Source: Dactylosporangium sucinum (GTDB lineage: Bacteria; Actinomycetota; Actinomycetes; Mycobacteriales; Micromonosporaceae). Taken from it: a stretch of 64,000 bases of DNA. The position numbers were made by a program, and so were the translations under genes. The stretch covers positions 124,001 through 188,000 of the forward strand of contig NZ_BMPI01000009.1 in NCBI RefSeq assembly GCF_014647515.1, read 5' to 3'. Under the pieces are notes generated by a model. The model had not been told where the DNA came from and searched no databases. It was given only the letters and a program-made list of their open reading frames with translations. Numbering within the stretch: position 1 is the stretch's first letter; every line of letters starts with the position of its first letter. This document shows positions 30,651-41,636 of the stretch, piece by piece.

Positions 30651-32261
30651 ATGTCCAAGGCTTCCATCGTCGCCACCAGTCTGTCGTTCGCCTGGGCCGA
30701 CGCGACCCCCGTCTTCGACGACCTCACCTTCGCCGTCGGCCCCGGCCGGACCGGCCTCGTCGCGCCCAACGGCGCCGGCAAGAGCACGCTGCTGCGGCTC
30801 GTCGCCGGTGACCTGACGCCGACGGGCGGGACCATCGCCGTCGACGGCGTCCTGGGGTACCTCCCGCAAAACCTCCCGCTCGACGGCGGTCTCACCGTCG
30901 CGGACGCGCTCGAGATCGCCCCCGTCGTCCGCGCGCTCGCCGCCATCGAGGCCGGCGACGCCGCCGAGGAGCACTTCGCCACCGTCGGCAACGACTGGGA
31001 CGTCGAGGAGCGCGCCCGCGCCCAGCTCGACCGGCTCGGCCTCGGCGACGTCGCCCTCGACCGGCCACTGGAGACGCTCAGCGGCGGCCAGGTCGTGTCG
31101 CTCGGCCTCGCCGCCCAGCTGCTCAAGCACCCGGACGTCCTGCTGCTCGACGAGCCGACGAACAACCTCGACCGCGCGGCCCGCGCGCGCCTGCTCGACG
31201 CGCTCGCCGACTTCCGCGGCGCCCTGCTCGTCGTCAGCCACGACCGCGACCTGCTCGACCGCGTCGACCGCATCGCCGAGCTGACCCGCGGCGAGCTGCG
31301 CATGTTCGGCGGGGGTTTCACGATGTACCACGAGGCGAAGCGTGCCGCCCGCGACGTCGCCGAGCAGCGGCTGCGCACCGCGGAGCAGGATCTCAAGCGG
31401 GAGAAGCGGGAGCTGCAGCAGGCCCGCGAGCGGGCGGCCCGCCGCGCGACGGCCGGCGCCCGGGCGGGCCAGGACATCCCGCGCATCATCGCCGGCGGCC
31501 TGAAACGGCGCGCGCAGGAGTCCGCCGGCCGCGCCGACGACCTGCACGGGCAGCGCGTCGACGCCGCCCGGGCCCGCGTCGACGAGGCCGACCGCGCCCT
31601 GCGCGAGGACGACACGCTCGCCCTGTCGCTGCCGGACACGGTGGTACCGCAGGGCCGCACCGTCGTCGCCGCCACGGACGTGCGCGTCCGCGACCTCTTC
31701 GACGGGGCCGGCCTGACGATCCGCGGCCCGGAACGCATCGCGCTCACCGGCCCGAACGGCGCCGGCAAGTCGACCCTGCTGCGCGTCCTGGCCGGCCTGC
31801 AGTCCCCGTCCTCGGGCACGGTGACCCGCGCCGACGGCCGGGTGGCGTACCTTTCCCAGCGCCTGGACCTGCTCGACCCGTCGGTGTCGACGGCCGACCA
31901 CCTGCGCGCGGCCGCGCCGGACCGTCCCCGCACCGAGCAGATGCACCTGCTGGCGAGGTTCCTGTTCAAGCCGGACCGGGCGGCCCAGCCGGTGGCCACC
32001 CTGTCGGGCGGCGAACGCCTCCGCGCGACGCTGCTGTGCGTCCTGTGCGCGGACCCGGCCCCGCACCTGCTCCTGCTGGACGAGCCGACGAACAACCTGG
32101 ACCTGACGAGCGTCGAGCAGCTGACGGCGGCCCTGACCGCGTACCGCGGCGCGTTCGTGGTGGTGAGCCACGACGAACGCTTCCTGCGGGACATAGCCGT
32201 CGACAGGTGGCTCACGCTCAGCGCCCGCACCCTGCGCGAGACGGCCCCACCGGACTCCTGA
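30651..32261 (+). CDS. ABC-F family ATPase, probable antibiotic-resistance ribosome-protection factor
   Basis: The protein has 536 residues and two nucleotide-binding domains with no membrane helices. Walker A motifs are APNGAGKST and GPNGAGKST. Signatures LSGGQ and LSGGE and Walker B LLLDEPTNNLD occur in each half. A charged helical interdomain linker (about residues 235-340, KREKRELQQARERAARR) is the part that reaches the ribosomal peptidyl-transferase centre in ABC-F proteins. The leader peptide with terminator upstream is typical of antibiotic-induced ABC-F genes. The antibiotic cannot be read from sequence. The ribosome site before ATG 30651 is weak. The stop is three bases from a palindromic repeat. 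Confidence 0.88.
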   Translation: MSKASIVATSLSFAWADATPVFDDLTFAVGPGRTGLVAPNGAGKSTLLRLVAGDLTPTGGTIAVDGVLGYLPQNLPLDGGLTVADALEIAPVVRALAAIEAGDAAEEHFATVGNDWDVEERARAQLDRLGLGDVALDRPLETLSGGQVVSLGLAAQLLKHPDVLLLDEPTNNLDRAARARLLDALADFRGALLVVSHDRDLLDRVDRIAELTRGELRMFGGGFTMYHEAKRAARDVAEQRLRTAEQDLKREKRELQQARERAARRATAGARAGQDIPRIIAGGLKRRAQESAGRADDLHGQRVDAARARVDEADRALREDDTLALSLPDTVVPQGRTVVAATDVRVRDLFDGAGLTIRGPERIALTGPNGAGKSTLLRVLAGLQSPSSGTVTRADGRVAYLSQRLDLLDPSVSTADHLRAAAPDRPRTEQMHLLARFLFKPDRAAQPVATLSGGERLRATLLCVLCADPAPHLLLLDEPTNNLDLTSVEQLTAALTAYRGAFVVVSHDERFLRDIAVDRWLTLSARTLRETAPPDS

Positions 32262-32263
32262 CC

Positions 32264-32342
32264 GCGTCGATCTTGCAGTTGTGGTTGGCCGCAAAGCCGG
32301 CATTCCGGGAGTGTCGCGGCACCACAACTGCAAGATCGACGC
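32264..32342. repeat. 79-bp palindromic repeat, copy 1
   Basis: Perfect 22-bp arms (32264-32285 and 32321-32342, beginning GCGTCGATCTTGCAGTTG) enclose a 35-bp centre. The same arms recur at 57136-57215. This copy fills the gap between the convergent ABC-F and MurD-like genes and could end transcription in both directions. Confidence 0.8.
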
Positions 32343-32355
32343 AAAAGTGGGCGGG

Positions 32356-33699
32356 CTACGGCGCGGTCGCGGTGATGGCTTCCTGGAAGGCCCTCGCGCG
32401 GGCCTCGTAGTTGTCGTAGCGGCCGTAGCTCGGCGCCGCCGGGGACAGCAGCACCACGCCGCCCGGAGGCACGATCGAGCGCGAGCGGCGCACCGCGTCC
32501 GGCAGGTCGTCGGCCAGGACCCGCGTGACGCCCGGGAGGTCGCCCACCACGTCGAGGATGTGCTCGCCGCTGTCCGGGACGCCGATCAGGGTCAGCGAGA
32601 CCGCCCGGGACGACAGGTAGTCGCGCAGCGGCGTGTAGTCGATGCCCCGGTCCTGGCCGCCGACGATGACCACCAGGGGGCGGCCCGCGTAGGCCTCGAT
32701 GGCGTGGATCGCGGTCTGCGGGGCCGTCGACAGCGAGTCGTTCACGAACTCCACGCCCGACGGGTCGGAGATCGGGGTCAGGCGGTGCGGCAGCGGCTGG
32801 AACGAGCGTAGGCCCGCCTCCAGGGCGCCCCGCTCCCCCGGCACGTCGACGCCCCAGGCCCGCAGCGCGCCCAGCGCCACGCACAGGTTGCCGTCGTTGT
32901 GGATGCCGCGCAGCGGGAAGGCCTCGCGCGGGAACAGGTCGTCGGCGCCGAGCAGGACGCGGCCGTCACGCACGTGGAAACCGGCCGGGACGGCCGCCGG
33001 GCGCAGCGGCAGGCCGGGGCGGGCGGCCAGCTCGGCGGCGAGGACCGGGTCGGTCGCGTTGTAGACGACCGCTGACGGGCCGTGCGCGACGATGTTGAGC
33101 TTGTGGGCATAGTACTGGGCCGGGAGGCCGTCGCGGGTCCAGTCCAGGTGCTCCTCGAACAGCGACGTCAGCGCCACCACGCGCGGGGAGTCGTCGAGGT
33201 CGGCCGACTGGTACATCGACAGCTCCAGGACGTACAGCGGCGCGTCCGGCAGGTCGAAGGCCGCGATGCCGATGTTGCCGCCGATGACCGCCGGCCGGCC
33301 GGAGGCCACCAGCAGGTGGTGGATGAGCGACGTGGTGGTGCTCTTGCCCTTCGAACCGGTGACGCCGATCGTGCGGCCGGCCCGGTCGGCCATCCAGAGG
33401 CTGGTGCCGCCGGTGATCCGCACGCCGCGCTCGCGCAGCCGCTGGACCCACGGGTGCGACTCGCCGATGACGGGCGAGCGGACCACGATCTCGACGTCGT
33501 CGAGCGCCGGCCAGGCGGCGTCGCCCTCGACCAGCGGCGCCAGGGTCGCGTCCCAGGGCGTGCCCAGGAACGTCGCCTTGTCCTGGACGACGACCAGACT
33601 CGCGGGCCCGACCGGCGCGATCGCGGCGACGGCCGCCTTGCCCTCGCGGCCGGTGCCCCAGACCGCCACCCGGCGGCCGCGCAGTTCGGACAGGTGCAT
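32356..33699 (-). CDS. murD: MurD-like UDP-N-acetylmuramoyl-L-alanine-glutamate ligase, possibly MurD2
   Basis: The protein has 447 residues. It has the Mur-ligase architecture: N-terminal Rossmann UDP-binding domain (VAVWGTGREGKAA), central ATPase domain with P-loop GSKGKSTT (115-122) and GGNIG, and C-terminal domain with HRLTPI, FVNDSLSTAP and GGQDRGIDY. These enzymes add glutamate to UDP-MurNAc-L-Ala in the cytoplasm during peptidoglycan synthesis. It stands outside a division/cell-wall cluster, beside sdh genes. The GREGKA turn resembles MurD2, the L-glutamate-adding form known with MurL; that is inference from family memory, and no murL is in the window. Confidence 0.8.
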   Translation of the reverse strand: MHLSELRGRRVAVWGTGREGKAAVAAIAPVGPASLVVVQDKATFLGTPWDATLAPLVEGDAAWPALDDVEIVVRSPVIGESHPWVQRLRERGVRITGGTSLWMADRAGRTIGVTGSKGKSTTTSLIHHLLVASGRPAVIGGNIGIAAFDLPDAPLYVLELSMYQSADLDDSPRVVALTSLFEEHLDWTRDGLPAQYYAHKLNIVAHGPSAVVYNATDPVLAAELAARPGLPLRPAAVPAGFHVRDGRVLLGADDLFPREAFPLRGIHNDGNLCVALGALRAWGVDVPGERGALEAGLRSFQPLPHRLTPISDPSGVEFVNDSLSTAPQTAIHAIEAYAGRPLVVIVGGQDRGIDYTPLRDYLSSRAVSLTLIGVPDSGEHILDVVGDLPGVTRVLADDLPDAVRRSRSIVPPGGVVLLSPAAPSYGRYDNYEARARAFQEAITATAP

Positions 33700-33708
33700 G
33701 GCGGTACC

Positions 33709-34458
33709 CTATCGGCCCCGCCCGGTCACCGACTTCCGGTAGTCGCTGTTCAAGCGTCCGATGAGCGTCAGCGGGACGCCCTTCGGGCAGACCGTGGTGC
33801 ACTCCCCCGCGTTCGTGCAGCCGCCGAAGCCCGCGTCGTCGTGGGCGGCGACCATCCCGACCACCCGGGTGTCGCGCTCCGGCTGGCCCTGGGGCAGCAG
33901 GCCGAGGTGGGCGACCTTGGCCGCGGTGAACAGCATCGCCGAGCCGTTCGGGCAGGCGGCCACGCACGCGCCGCAGCCGATGCAGGTGGCCGCCTCGAAC
34001 GCGGCGTCGGCGTCGGCCTTCGGCACCGGGGTGGCGTGCGCTTCGGGCGCGGCGCCGGTCGGCGCGGTGATGTACCCGCCGGCCTGGATGATCCGGTCGA
34101 AGGCGGAGCGGTCGACGACGAGGTCGCGGACCACCGGGAACGCGGCCGACCGCCAGGGCTCGACGTCGATCGTGTCGCCGTCCTTGAACTCGCGCATGTG
34201 GAGCTGGCAGGTCGTCGTCAACCGGGAAGGGCCGTGCGCCGAGCCGTTGATCATCATGCCGCACATGCCGCAGATGCCCTCGCGGCAGTCGTGGTCGAAC
34301 GCGATCGGCTCGTCACCCTCCAGGATGAGCCGCTCGTTGAGGACGTCGAGCATCTCCAGGAACGAGGCGTCCGGCGAGATGCCCTCGACCCGGTAGGTGA
34401 CCATCCGGCCGCGGTCGGAGGGGCCAGCCTGGCGCCACACGCGCAGGGTGATGTCCAT
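33709..34458 (-). CDS. sdhB: Succinate dehydrogenase iron-sulfur subunit
   Basis: The protein has 249 residues. The N-terminal plant-type ferredoxin domain carries the [2Fe-2S] cysteines in [15 protein letters not shown] and a later C in TTCQLH. The C-terminal domain has [15 protein letters not shown] and [14 protein letters not shown], binding the [4Fe-4S] and [3Fe-4S] clusters. It passes electrons from the flavoprotein to the membrane cytochrome. It directly abuts the sdhA stop. It is the third gene of the sdhCAB operon. Confidence 0.95.
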   Translation of the reverse strand: MDITLRVWRQAGPSDRGRMVTYRVEGISPDASFLEMLDVLNERLILEGDEPIAFDHDCREGICGMCGMMINGSAHGPSRLTTTCQLHMREFKDGDTIDVEPWRSAAFPVVRDLVVDRSAFDRIIQAGGYITAPTGAAPEAHATPVPKADADAAFEAATCIGCGACVAACPNGSAMLFTAAKVAHLGLLPQGQPERDTRVVGMVAAHDDAGFGGCTNAGECTTVCPKGVPLTLIGRLNSDYRKSVTGRGR

Positions 34459-36398
<1,940 letters not shown>

Positions 36399-36402
<4 letters not shown>

Positions 36403-37118
36403 GACACCAGCCCCGTGAGGACGGCGAACGGCACCGACAGGTAGCCGGCGACGAGGACGACGGCGACGGCGAGCGCGGCGGTTCGAGCGAACCGCTCGCC
36501 GCGCGCGGTGCGCTGCCCGAGGGTGCGCAGCGCGCTGAAGACGCCGTGCCGCAGGTGGAACCCGACGGCGACGAGCGCGAGCGTGTAGAAGAGGGTGACG
36601 TACCACCGCGCCGGCGCGAAGTCGGCGACCACGTTGGCGGCGGGGTGGTGCGGGTCGCCGACCGGGTTCACCGTGCCGGTGGTCAGGTCCAGGATGTGGA
36701 AGACGACGAACAGCAGGATGATGACGCCGCCCCAGCGCATGGTGCGCGCGGCGTAGCTGCCCTGGACCTTGGGCCGGTGGGCGTAGCGGACCGGCCGGGC
36801 GGCGCGGGCGCGCCGGGCCAGGATCGTGGCCGCGACGACGTGCGCGACGACGACGACGGTCAGGCCGCCGCGTTGGATCCAGAGGTACCACTGGTGCGGC
36901 AACACCGGCGAGCCGAGCTCGCGCAGCCAGGCCGCGTAGTGGTCGAACGCCTCGGCGCCGACGAAGATCTTCAGGTTGCCCAGCATGTGCGCGAACAGGA
37001 AGAGCACCAGCAGGATGCCACTCGCCGCCATGACGAGCTTGAGCCCGACGGAAGACGTACGTCTGCCGGGTCGGTTGCGCTTCTTCGGTACCGCGCGCGG
37101 GGCCGTGAGTACCGCCAC
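36399..37118 (-). CDS. sdhC: Succinate dehydrogenase cytochrome b558 subunit
   Basis: The protein has 239 residues with five transmembrane helices. Likely haem-ligand histidines lie in [27 protein letters not shown] and GFHLRHGVF. It anchors SdhAB and transfers electrons to menaquinone, a di-haem b558 type with no separate sdhD. The start is GTG 37118: TAGCGT ends 7 nt upstream, so the transcript is probably leaderless, and there is no ribosome site. It is first in the operon and divergent from a LysR regulator with a symmetrical operator between. Confidence 0.9.
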
Positions 37119-37125
37119 GAGCCCG

Positions 37126-37131
37126 ACGCTA
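37126..37131 (-). promoter_or_regulatory. -10 element of the sdhCAB operon
   Basis: TAGCGT on the minus strand is 7 nt before the sdhC GTG, giving a leaderless transcript. Confidence 0.5.
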
Positions 37132-37175
37132 GGGTCGGAGGTCCCATTCGTCCAATGCATGAGGACCGCACCCGC

Positions 37176-37192
37176 GATAGCCGTAGGCTATC
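37176..37192. promoter_or_regulatory. LysR-type operator between sdhC and the LysR gene
   Basis: GATAGCC-GTA-GGCTATC is a perfect 7+3+7 palindrome four bases before the LysR start. The inner form ATAG-N7-CTAT is the same spacing as the OxyR half-site pair and fits the LysR T-N11-A rule. Confidence 0.7.
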
Positions 37193-37195
37193 AAG

Positions 37196-38098
37196 GTGCA
37201 GCTCCAACAGCTCCGATACTTCGTAACCACGGCCGAACACCGACATTTCACCCGGGCGGCCGAGCTGCTGGGTGTGAGCCAGCCAACGCTGAGTAAGCAG
37301 ATTCACACTCTGGAGGCAACCCTCGGGGCGCCGCTGTTCGACCGGTCCCGCGGCACGGTCGTGCTCACCACCGCCGGCGAGACGCTGCTGCCGCTCGCCC
37401 GCCGCGTGGTGGCCGACGCCGACTCCGCCCGCGACGCCGTCCAGGAGGTCGTCGGCCTGCGCCGGGGCCGGGTCCGGCTGGGCGCGACGCCGAGCCTGTG
37501 CACGTCGCTCGTCCCGGTCGTCCTGCGCGAGTTCCACGCCCGCCACCCGGACATCGAGCTGCACGTCGACGAGGGCGGCTCGCAGGACCTGGTCGCCGAC
37601 CTGGTCGCGCACGCGCTCGACCTGGCCCTGGTGGTGCAGCCGGCGCGGGGCACCGACCCGGCCCTGGAGGCGGTGCCGCTGCTGCGCGAGAGCCTGGTCG
37701 TGGCCTCGGTCGCGCCGCTGCCGGAGCGGCTCTCCCTCGCCGAGCTGCGGCACACCCCGCTCGTCATGTTCCGCACCGGCTACGACCTGCGCGAGGCGAC
37801 CCTGGAGGCGTGCCGCCGGGCCGGCTTCACGCCCACCTACGCCGTCGAGGGCGGCGAGATGGACGCGGTGCTCGCCTTCGTCGAGGCCGGCCTGGGCGTG
37901 GCCCTGGTGCCGAGCATGGCCCTCGTCAACCGGCCGCTGCTGCGCGCCACGCCCCTCGCCGACCCGGACGTGCACCGCACGATCGCCCTGGCCCGGCGCC
38001 GCGGCTCGGTCCTGTCCCACGCCGCCCAGGCGATGCGCGAGACGCTGCTCAACCACGTGGCCAGCGGTCCGCTCCCGGTTGGGGTACAGGCGCTGTGA
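37196..38098 (+). CDS. LysR-family transcriptional regulator, likely controlling sdhCAB
   Basis: The protein has 300 residues. The winged helix at 1-60 (QLRYFVTTAEHRHFTRAAELLGVSQPTLSKQI) is typical, and the effector domain follows (VRLGATPSL, VVQPARGTDP, GLGVALVPSM). The GTG start lies four bases after a symmetrical operator shared with the divergent sdhCAB genes. LysR proteins usually repress themselves and activate the divergent operon in response to a metabolite. The effector here is unknown; OxyR-like redox cysteines are not obvious. Confidence 0.88.
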   Translation: MQLQQLRYFVTTAEHRHFTRAAELLGVSQPTLSKQIHTLEATLGAPLFDRSRGTVVLTTAGETLLPLARRVVADADSARDAVQEVVGLRRGRVRLGATPSLCTSLVPVVLREFHARHPDIELHVDEGGSQDLVADLVAHALDLALVVQPARGTDPALEAVPLLRESLVVASVAPLPERLSLAELRHTPLVMFRTGYDLREATLEACRRAGFTPTYAVEGGEMDAVLAFVEAGLGVALVPSMALVNRPLLRATPLADPDVHRTIALARRRGSVLSHAAQAMRETLLNHVASGPLPVGVQAL

Positions 38099-38099
38099 G

Positions 38100-38198
38100 C
38101 CCGTGCTCGTCGATGAGCTCGGTGAAGTTCAGGCACCCATGGCCTGGTCGCCGGGCCGTAGGCGTGGCGCAGCGACGCCCAGTCGGGGGTGGCCATCA
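38100..38198 (-). pseudogene. Possible remnant of an actinobacterial hypothetical gene (start only)
   Basis: From GTG/ATG at 38198/38195 the translation VMATPDWASLRHAYGPA looks like the conserved beginning of a common actinomycete protein type (DWASLRHAYG). After about 17 residues it degenerates and runs into the end of the LysR gene. I read it as a decayed 5' fragment. Confidence 0.35.
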
Positions 38199-38223
38199 CG
38201 CCATTGTCCGGTAGGTTGCCCCG

Positions 38224-39060
38224 GTGGACATCTGGCAGGCGGTTGTGCTCGGCGTGGTCGAGGGGGTCACCGAGTTCCTGCCGGTGTCCTCCACCGGGCA
38301 CCTGACGATCACCGAGAAGCTCATGGGCATCCCGATCGACGACAAGGGTGTCACCGCGTTCACCGCGATCATCCAGGTCGGCGCGATCATCGCCGCGATC
38401 ATCTATTTCCGGGCCGACATCGGGCGGTTCATCACCGGGTTCGTCAAGGGGGTCGCCAGCGCCGAGGGCCGCAAGCAGGACGGCTGGCGGATGGCGGTCA
38501 ACGTGATCATCGGGTCGGTGCCGATCGCGATCGTCGGGCTGCTGTTCAAGGACCTCATCGAGGGCGCGCTGCGCAGCCTGTGGTTCGTCGCCGGCGCGCT
38601 CGTCGTGTGGAGCCTGGTCATGGTCACCGCCGAGTACCTGGCCCGGCACCGGCGCGGCGAGGGGCAGGTGACCTGGAAGGACTCGCTGGTCATCGGCATC
38701 GCCCAGTGCATCGCGCTGGTGCCGGGCGTGTCCCGCTCGGGCGCCACGATCAGCGCCGGGCTGTTCCGCGACCTCGACCGGGTGACCGCGACCCGCCTGT
38801 CGTTCTTCCTCGGCATCCCGGCCCTCGCCGCGGCGGGCGCGCTCGAGGGCGTGCAGCGGGCCGGCGAGGTGGCGGAGACCGTCGGCTGGGTGCCGGTCGG
38901 GGTCGGGCTCGTGGTGAGCTTCGTCGTCGCGTACGCGTCGATCGCCTGGCTGCTGAAGTTCGTCGCCAGTCACTCGATCGCGTCGTTCGTCTACTACCGC
39001 GCCGCGCTCGGCGGCGTCATCGTCGCCCTGCTGTGGGGCGGTGTCGTCGCCGCGACCTAA
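38224..39060 (+). CDS. uppP: Undecaprenyl-diphosphatase (BacA/UppP)
   Basis: The protein has 278 residues and about eight transmembrane helices. The two active-site motifs are present: EGVTEFLPVSSTGHL (13-27) and PGVSRSGAT (about 170). It removes a phosphate from undecaprenyl pyrophosphate to recycle the wall lipid carrier and gives bacitracin tolerance. GTG 38224 is preceded by TAGGTT at a 7-nt gap, so it is probably leaderless. It converges with a CutA-like gene with a 4-bp overlap. Confidence 0.94.
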   Translation: MDIWQAVVLGVVEGVTEFLPVSSTGHLTITEKLMGIPIDDKGVTAFTAIIQVGAIIAAIIYFRADIGRFITGFVKGVASAEGRKQDGWRMAVNVIIGSVPIAIVGLLFKDLIEGALRSLWFVAGALVVWSLVMVTAEYLARHRRGEGQVTWKDSLVIGIAQCIALVPGVSRSGATISAGLFRDLDRVTATRLSFFLGIPALAAAGALEGVQRAGEVAETVGWVPVGVGLVVSFVVAYASIAWLLKFVASHSIASFVYYRAALGGVIVALLWGGVVAAT

Positions 39061-39377
39061 AGGGTCACCCGCTGGTCCAGCCAGTTGAGGTACGACCGCG
39101 TGCCCGGGACGATCGGCACGCCGACGATCTCCGGGTTGGGCTCCGGGTGGCGCTCGACCAGGTAGGCGGTCAGCTCGTCGAACCGATCGACCCGCGTGCG
39201 CAGCATGAGCTGCCACTCCTCGGTCTCGACCAGCGCGCCGTCCTGCCACCGCATCGACAGCACCGGTCCGATCACCTGCGCGGCGGCGGCGAGCCGCGAG
39301 TGGGTTGCCGACCGCGCGACGTACGCCGCGTCCTGCCGGGCCGTGAACGCCGTCGACACCTGCAGATATTCCGTCAC
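39057..39377 (-). CDS. CutA-like divalent-ion tolerance protein
   Basis: The protein has 106 residues, the usual CutA length. The pattern ARSATHSRLAAAAQVIGPVLSMRWQDGALVETEEWQLMLRT, then HPEPNPEIVGVPIVPGTRSYLNWLDQ follows CutA1 closely. CutA trimers are found in most organisms and are linked to copper or other divalent ions, with an unclear mechanism. GTG 39377 is chosen because TACGGT lies 8 nt upstream (leaderless); other starts add a cysteine-rich non-homologous tail. Confidence 0.8.
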   Translation of the reverse strand: MTEYLQVSTAFTARQDAAYVARSATHSRLAAAAQVIGPVLSMRWQDGALVETEEWQLMLRTRVDRFDELTAYLVERHPEPNPEIVGVPIVPGTRSYLNWLDQRVTL

Positions 39378-39540
39378 GACGAACCACCGTACCCGAGTGC
39401 ACCCGGCACACGTATTCTTGCTGTTCAGAGCCGCTCCTCTCCGACATGGACACGCGCCGAGGCGACCGTCATCGTCACGGCCGAGCGCCCGGGCTGACCC
39501 GGGGTTGCGGGGTGTGCGCCGGGCCGTGGACGATCTCCGC

Positions 39541-40170
39541 ATGAGGCGGCGGGTCACGGCGTACGTCCTGATCGGATCGGTCGCCGTCGCGGTACCCCTG
39601 GCCGGTGCCGCGGCGGTGAACCCGTGGCGGTACGTCTACCTGCTGGAGCTGGGCCGGACGCCGGTCGTGGTGGCCGTGCTCACCGTCGCGCCGGTGCTCG
39701 TCGCCGTGGCCGTGGGGCTGCTCACGCGGGATCGCGCAGCCCGGATCGCCGTGGGGTGGGTCGCGGCCGGCCTGTCCATCGTGACGGTGTGCGCCGGCGG
39801 GTACCTCTCGACCGCACGGTCGGTGTACGGGGGCGAGCCGGAGGCCGGCTCCGAGATCGTCGCGGTGTCGCCGGACGGGCGGTTCGAGCTCGCCGTCCGG
39901 CACTACCCGGTCTTCATGCGGGAGCTCGACGTCTACCGGTTGCGGTCCCGGGCGGGGCTGCTGAGCCGTGAGTCGCGCGACGACGTCGCCTGCTTCGCGT
40001 TCCCGTTCGACCCGCTCGGGCCGGCGGACACGTTCGCCTCGGCGCGGTTCCCCGACAACGCCACGGTGGAGATCCGCACCGAGGCGAACGTGTCCTGGAC
40101 GACCGGGTTCGACCCGCACAGCCTCGCCGTCCCGGCGCGGCTCTCGCACGGGTGCGGGAGAGGCGCCTAG
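39541..40170 (+). CDS. Membrane protein of unknown function (209 aa)
   Basis: Three hydrophobic helices are visible, at about residues 6-25, 40-58 and 68-88. They are followed by an extracytoplasmic domain of about 115 residues with EIVAVSPDGRFELAVRHYPV and an FDPLGPADTFASARFPDN segment, ending in SHGCGRGA. No family is recognised. The stop overlaps the convergent flavoprotein gene by 4 bp. Confidence 0.6.
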   Translation: MRRRVTAYVLIGSVAVAVPLAGAAAVNPWRYVYLLELGRTPVVVAVLTVAPVLVAVAVGLLTRDRAARIAVGWVAAGLSIVTVCAGGYLSTARSVYGGEPEAGSEIVAVSPDGRFELAVRHYPVFMRELDVYRLRSRAGLLSRESRDDVACFAFPFDPLGPADTFASARFPDNATVEIRTEANVSWTTGFDPHSLAVPARLSHGCGRGA

Positions 40171-41636
40171 GAGCGGCTCGTCCAGGCCATGCGCTGGGTG
40201 TCGAGGGCCTCCAGGAGGTACGACCAGACCTCGCTCAGCGTCGGGAAGCTGCCGATCGCGTGCCACAGTGCCCGGACCGGGACGCCCGCCGTGACCGCCA
40301 CCGTGGCCGAGTGGGTGAGCTCGGCGATGTTGGTGCCGACGAACGTCGCGCCCAGCAGCGTGTCCGTGCGGCGGTCCACCACCAGCTTCGCGCGGCCGCG
40401 GTAGTGGTCGCGCTGGACGCGGCCGCCGTACACCTGGGACAGGTCGGTCTCGACCGTCTCGACGTCGTGGCCGCGGGCCAGCGCCGCCGCCTCGGTCAGG
40501 CCGGCCACGCCCACCTCGGGGTCGGTGAAGATCACCTGGGCCACGCTGCCGGCGCGGATGCGGTCGGTGTGGCGGTTGAACGGGGTCTCGTCCAGGGCGG
40601 CGCCGGTCGCGCGGGCGGCGATCACCTCGCCGGCGACGCGGCCCTGGTACTTGCCGATGTGGGTCAGGTAGGACTCGCCGCTCACGTCGCCGACGGCGTA
40701 CAGCCAGGGGTGCCCGTCGACGTTGAGGTGCTCGTCGACGGTGAACCGCTCGGGGAGGCCGGCGGCCGTGGACGCCGGGCGGCGGCCGGCCGCGACCAGG
40801 ATCTCGTCGACGACGAGCTCCTCGCCGCCGGCCAGGAGCACCACGGCCGGACCGCCGTGGACCAGGCCCGCGCCCGCGTCGGTGACGATCTCCCGGCTGA
40901 CCCGCTCGACCGACTCGCGGAGGCGCACGTCGACGCCCGAGGCGCGCAGGCTGTCGGCCACCGCCACGCCCGCGAACGGCTCCTGCGACGGCAGGAGGCG
41001 GTCCGAGCGCTCGACCATCGTGATCTGCACGGCGCCGAGGGCGCGCAGCCAGGTGGCGGACTCGCAGGCGACCAGCCCGCCGCCGACGATGAGCAGGCGG
41101 CGGGGCACCTCGCGGACCGCGGTCACGTCGCGGGAGAACCACGGGCGGGCCTCGGCCAGGCCGGGGTTGTCGGGGCAGTACGGGACGCTGCCGGTGGCCA
41201 CGACGACCGCGTGCCGGGCGCGGATCGTCCGGCCGTTGACCTCGACGGTCTTCTCGCCGGTGACGCGGCCCTTGCCGCGGATGACGTCGACGCCCCACGA
41301 CAGGGCGGTGCCGACGAACCCGGTGTCGTCGTAGTGGTCGACGAGCGCGTCGCGGCGGCGCAGCACTCCCTCGACGTCGAGGTGCCGGTCGGCCAGCAGC
41401 TCGCGGACGCCCCCCAGGTCGCGCCCGGCGCTCAGCAGGTGCTCCGGGGCGAGCAGCGCCTTGCTCGGCACGCAGGCCCAGAACGGGCACTCGCCGCCCA
41501 CGAGCTCCGGCTCGATCATGACGGCGTCGAGGCCGGAGAAGCGGGTGGCGTACAGGGCGGCGGTCTCCCCCGCCGGCCCGGTGCCGATGACGACGACGTC
41601 CCACTCGGCGCGGTCCGGGTTCACGGTTCCGGTCAC
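40167..41636 (-). CDS. FAD/NAD(P)-dependent disulfide oxidoreductase (dihydrolipoamide dehydrogenase / mercuric reductase type)
   Basis: The protein has 489 residues. It starts with the FAD motif VVIGTGPAGETAA. The redox-active disulfide is Cys50/Cys55 in GGECPFWACVPSKALL. The second Rossmann motif is LLIVGGGLVACE, and the FAD ribityl motif is YAVGDVSG. The C-terminal dimer domain ends in HAIGSFPTLSEVW, where dihydrolipoamide dehydrogenase has the catalytic H-x-H-P-T; here the second His is replaced (SFPT), so the electron acceptor probably differs. GTG 41636 with TATTCA 7 nt upstream indicates a leaderless transcript. It is divergent from the SMC-like operon. Confidence 0.85.
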   Translation of the reverse strand: MTGTVNPDRAEWDVVVIGTGPAGETAALYATRFSGLDAVMIEPELVGGECPFWACVPSKALLAPEHLLSAGRDLGGVRELLADRHLDVEGVLRRRDALVDHYDDTGFVGTALSWGVDVIRGKGRVTGEKTVEVNGRTIRARHAVVVATGSVPYCPDNPGLAEARPWFSRDVTAVREVPRRLLIVGGGLVACESATWLRALGAVQITMVERSDRLLPSQEPFAGVAVADSLRASGVDVRLRESVERVSREIVTDAGAGLVHGGPAVVLLAGGEELVVDEILVAAGRRPASTAAGLPERFTVDEHLNVDGHPWLYAVGDVSGESYLTHIGKYQGRVAGEVIAARATGAALDETPFNRHTDRIRAGSVAQVIFTDPEVGVAGLTEAAALARGHDVETVETDLSQVYGGRVQRDHYRGRAKLVVDRRTDTLLGATFVGTNIAELTHSATVAVTAGVPVRALWHAIGSFPTLSEVWSYLLEALDTQRMAWTSRS

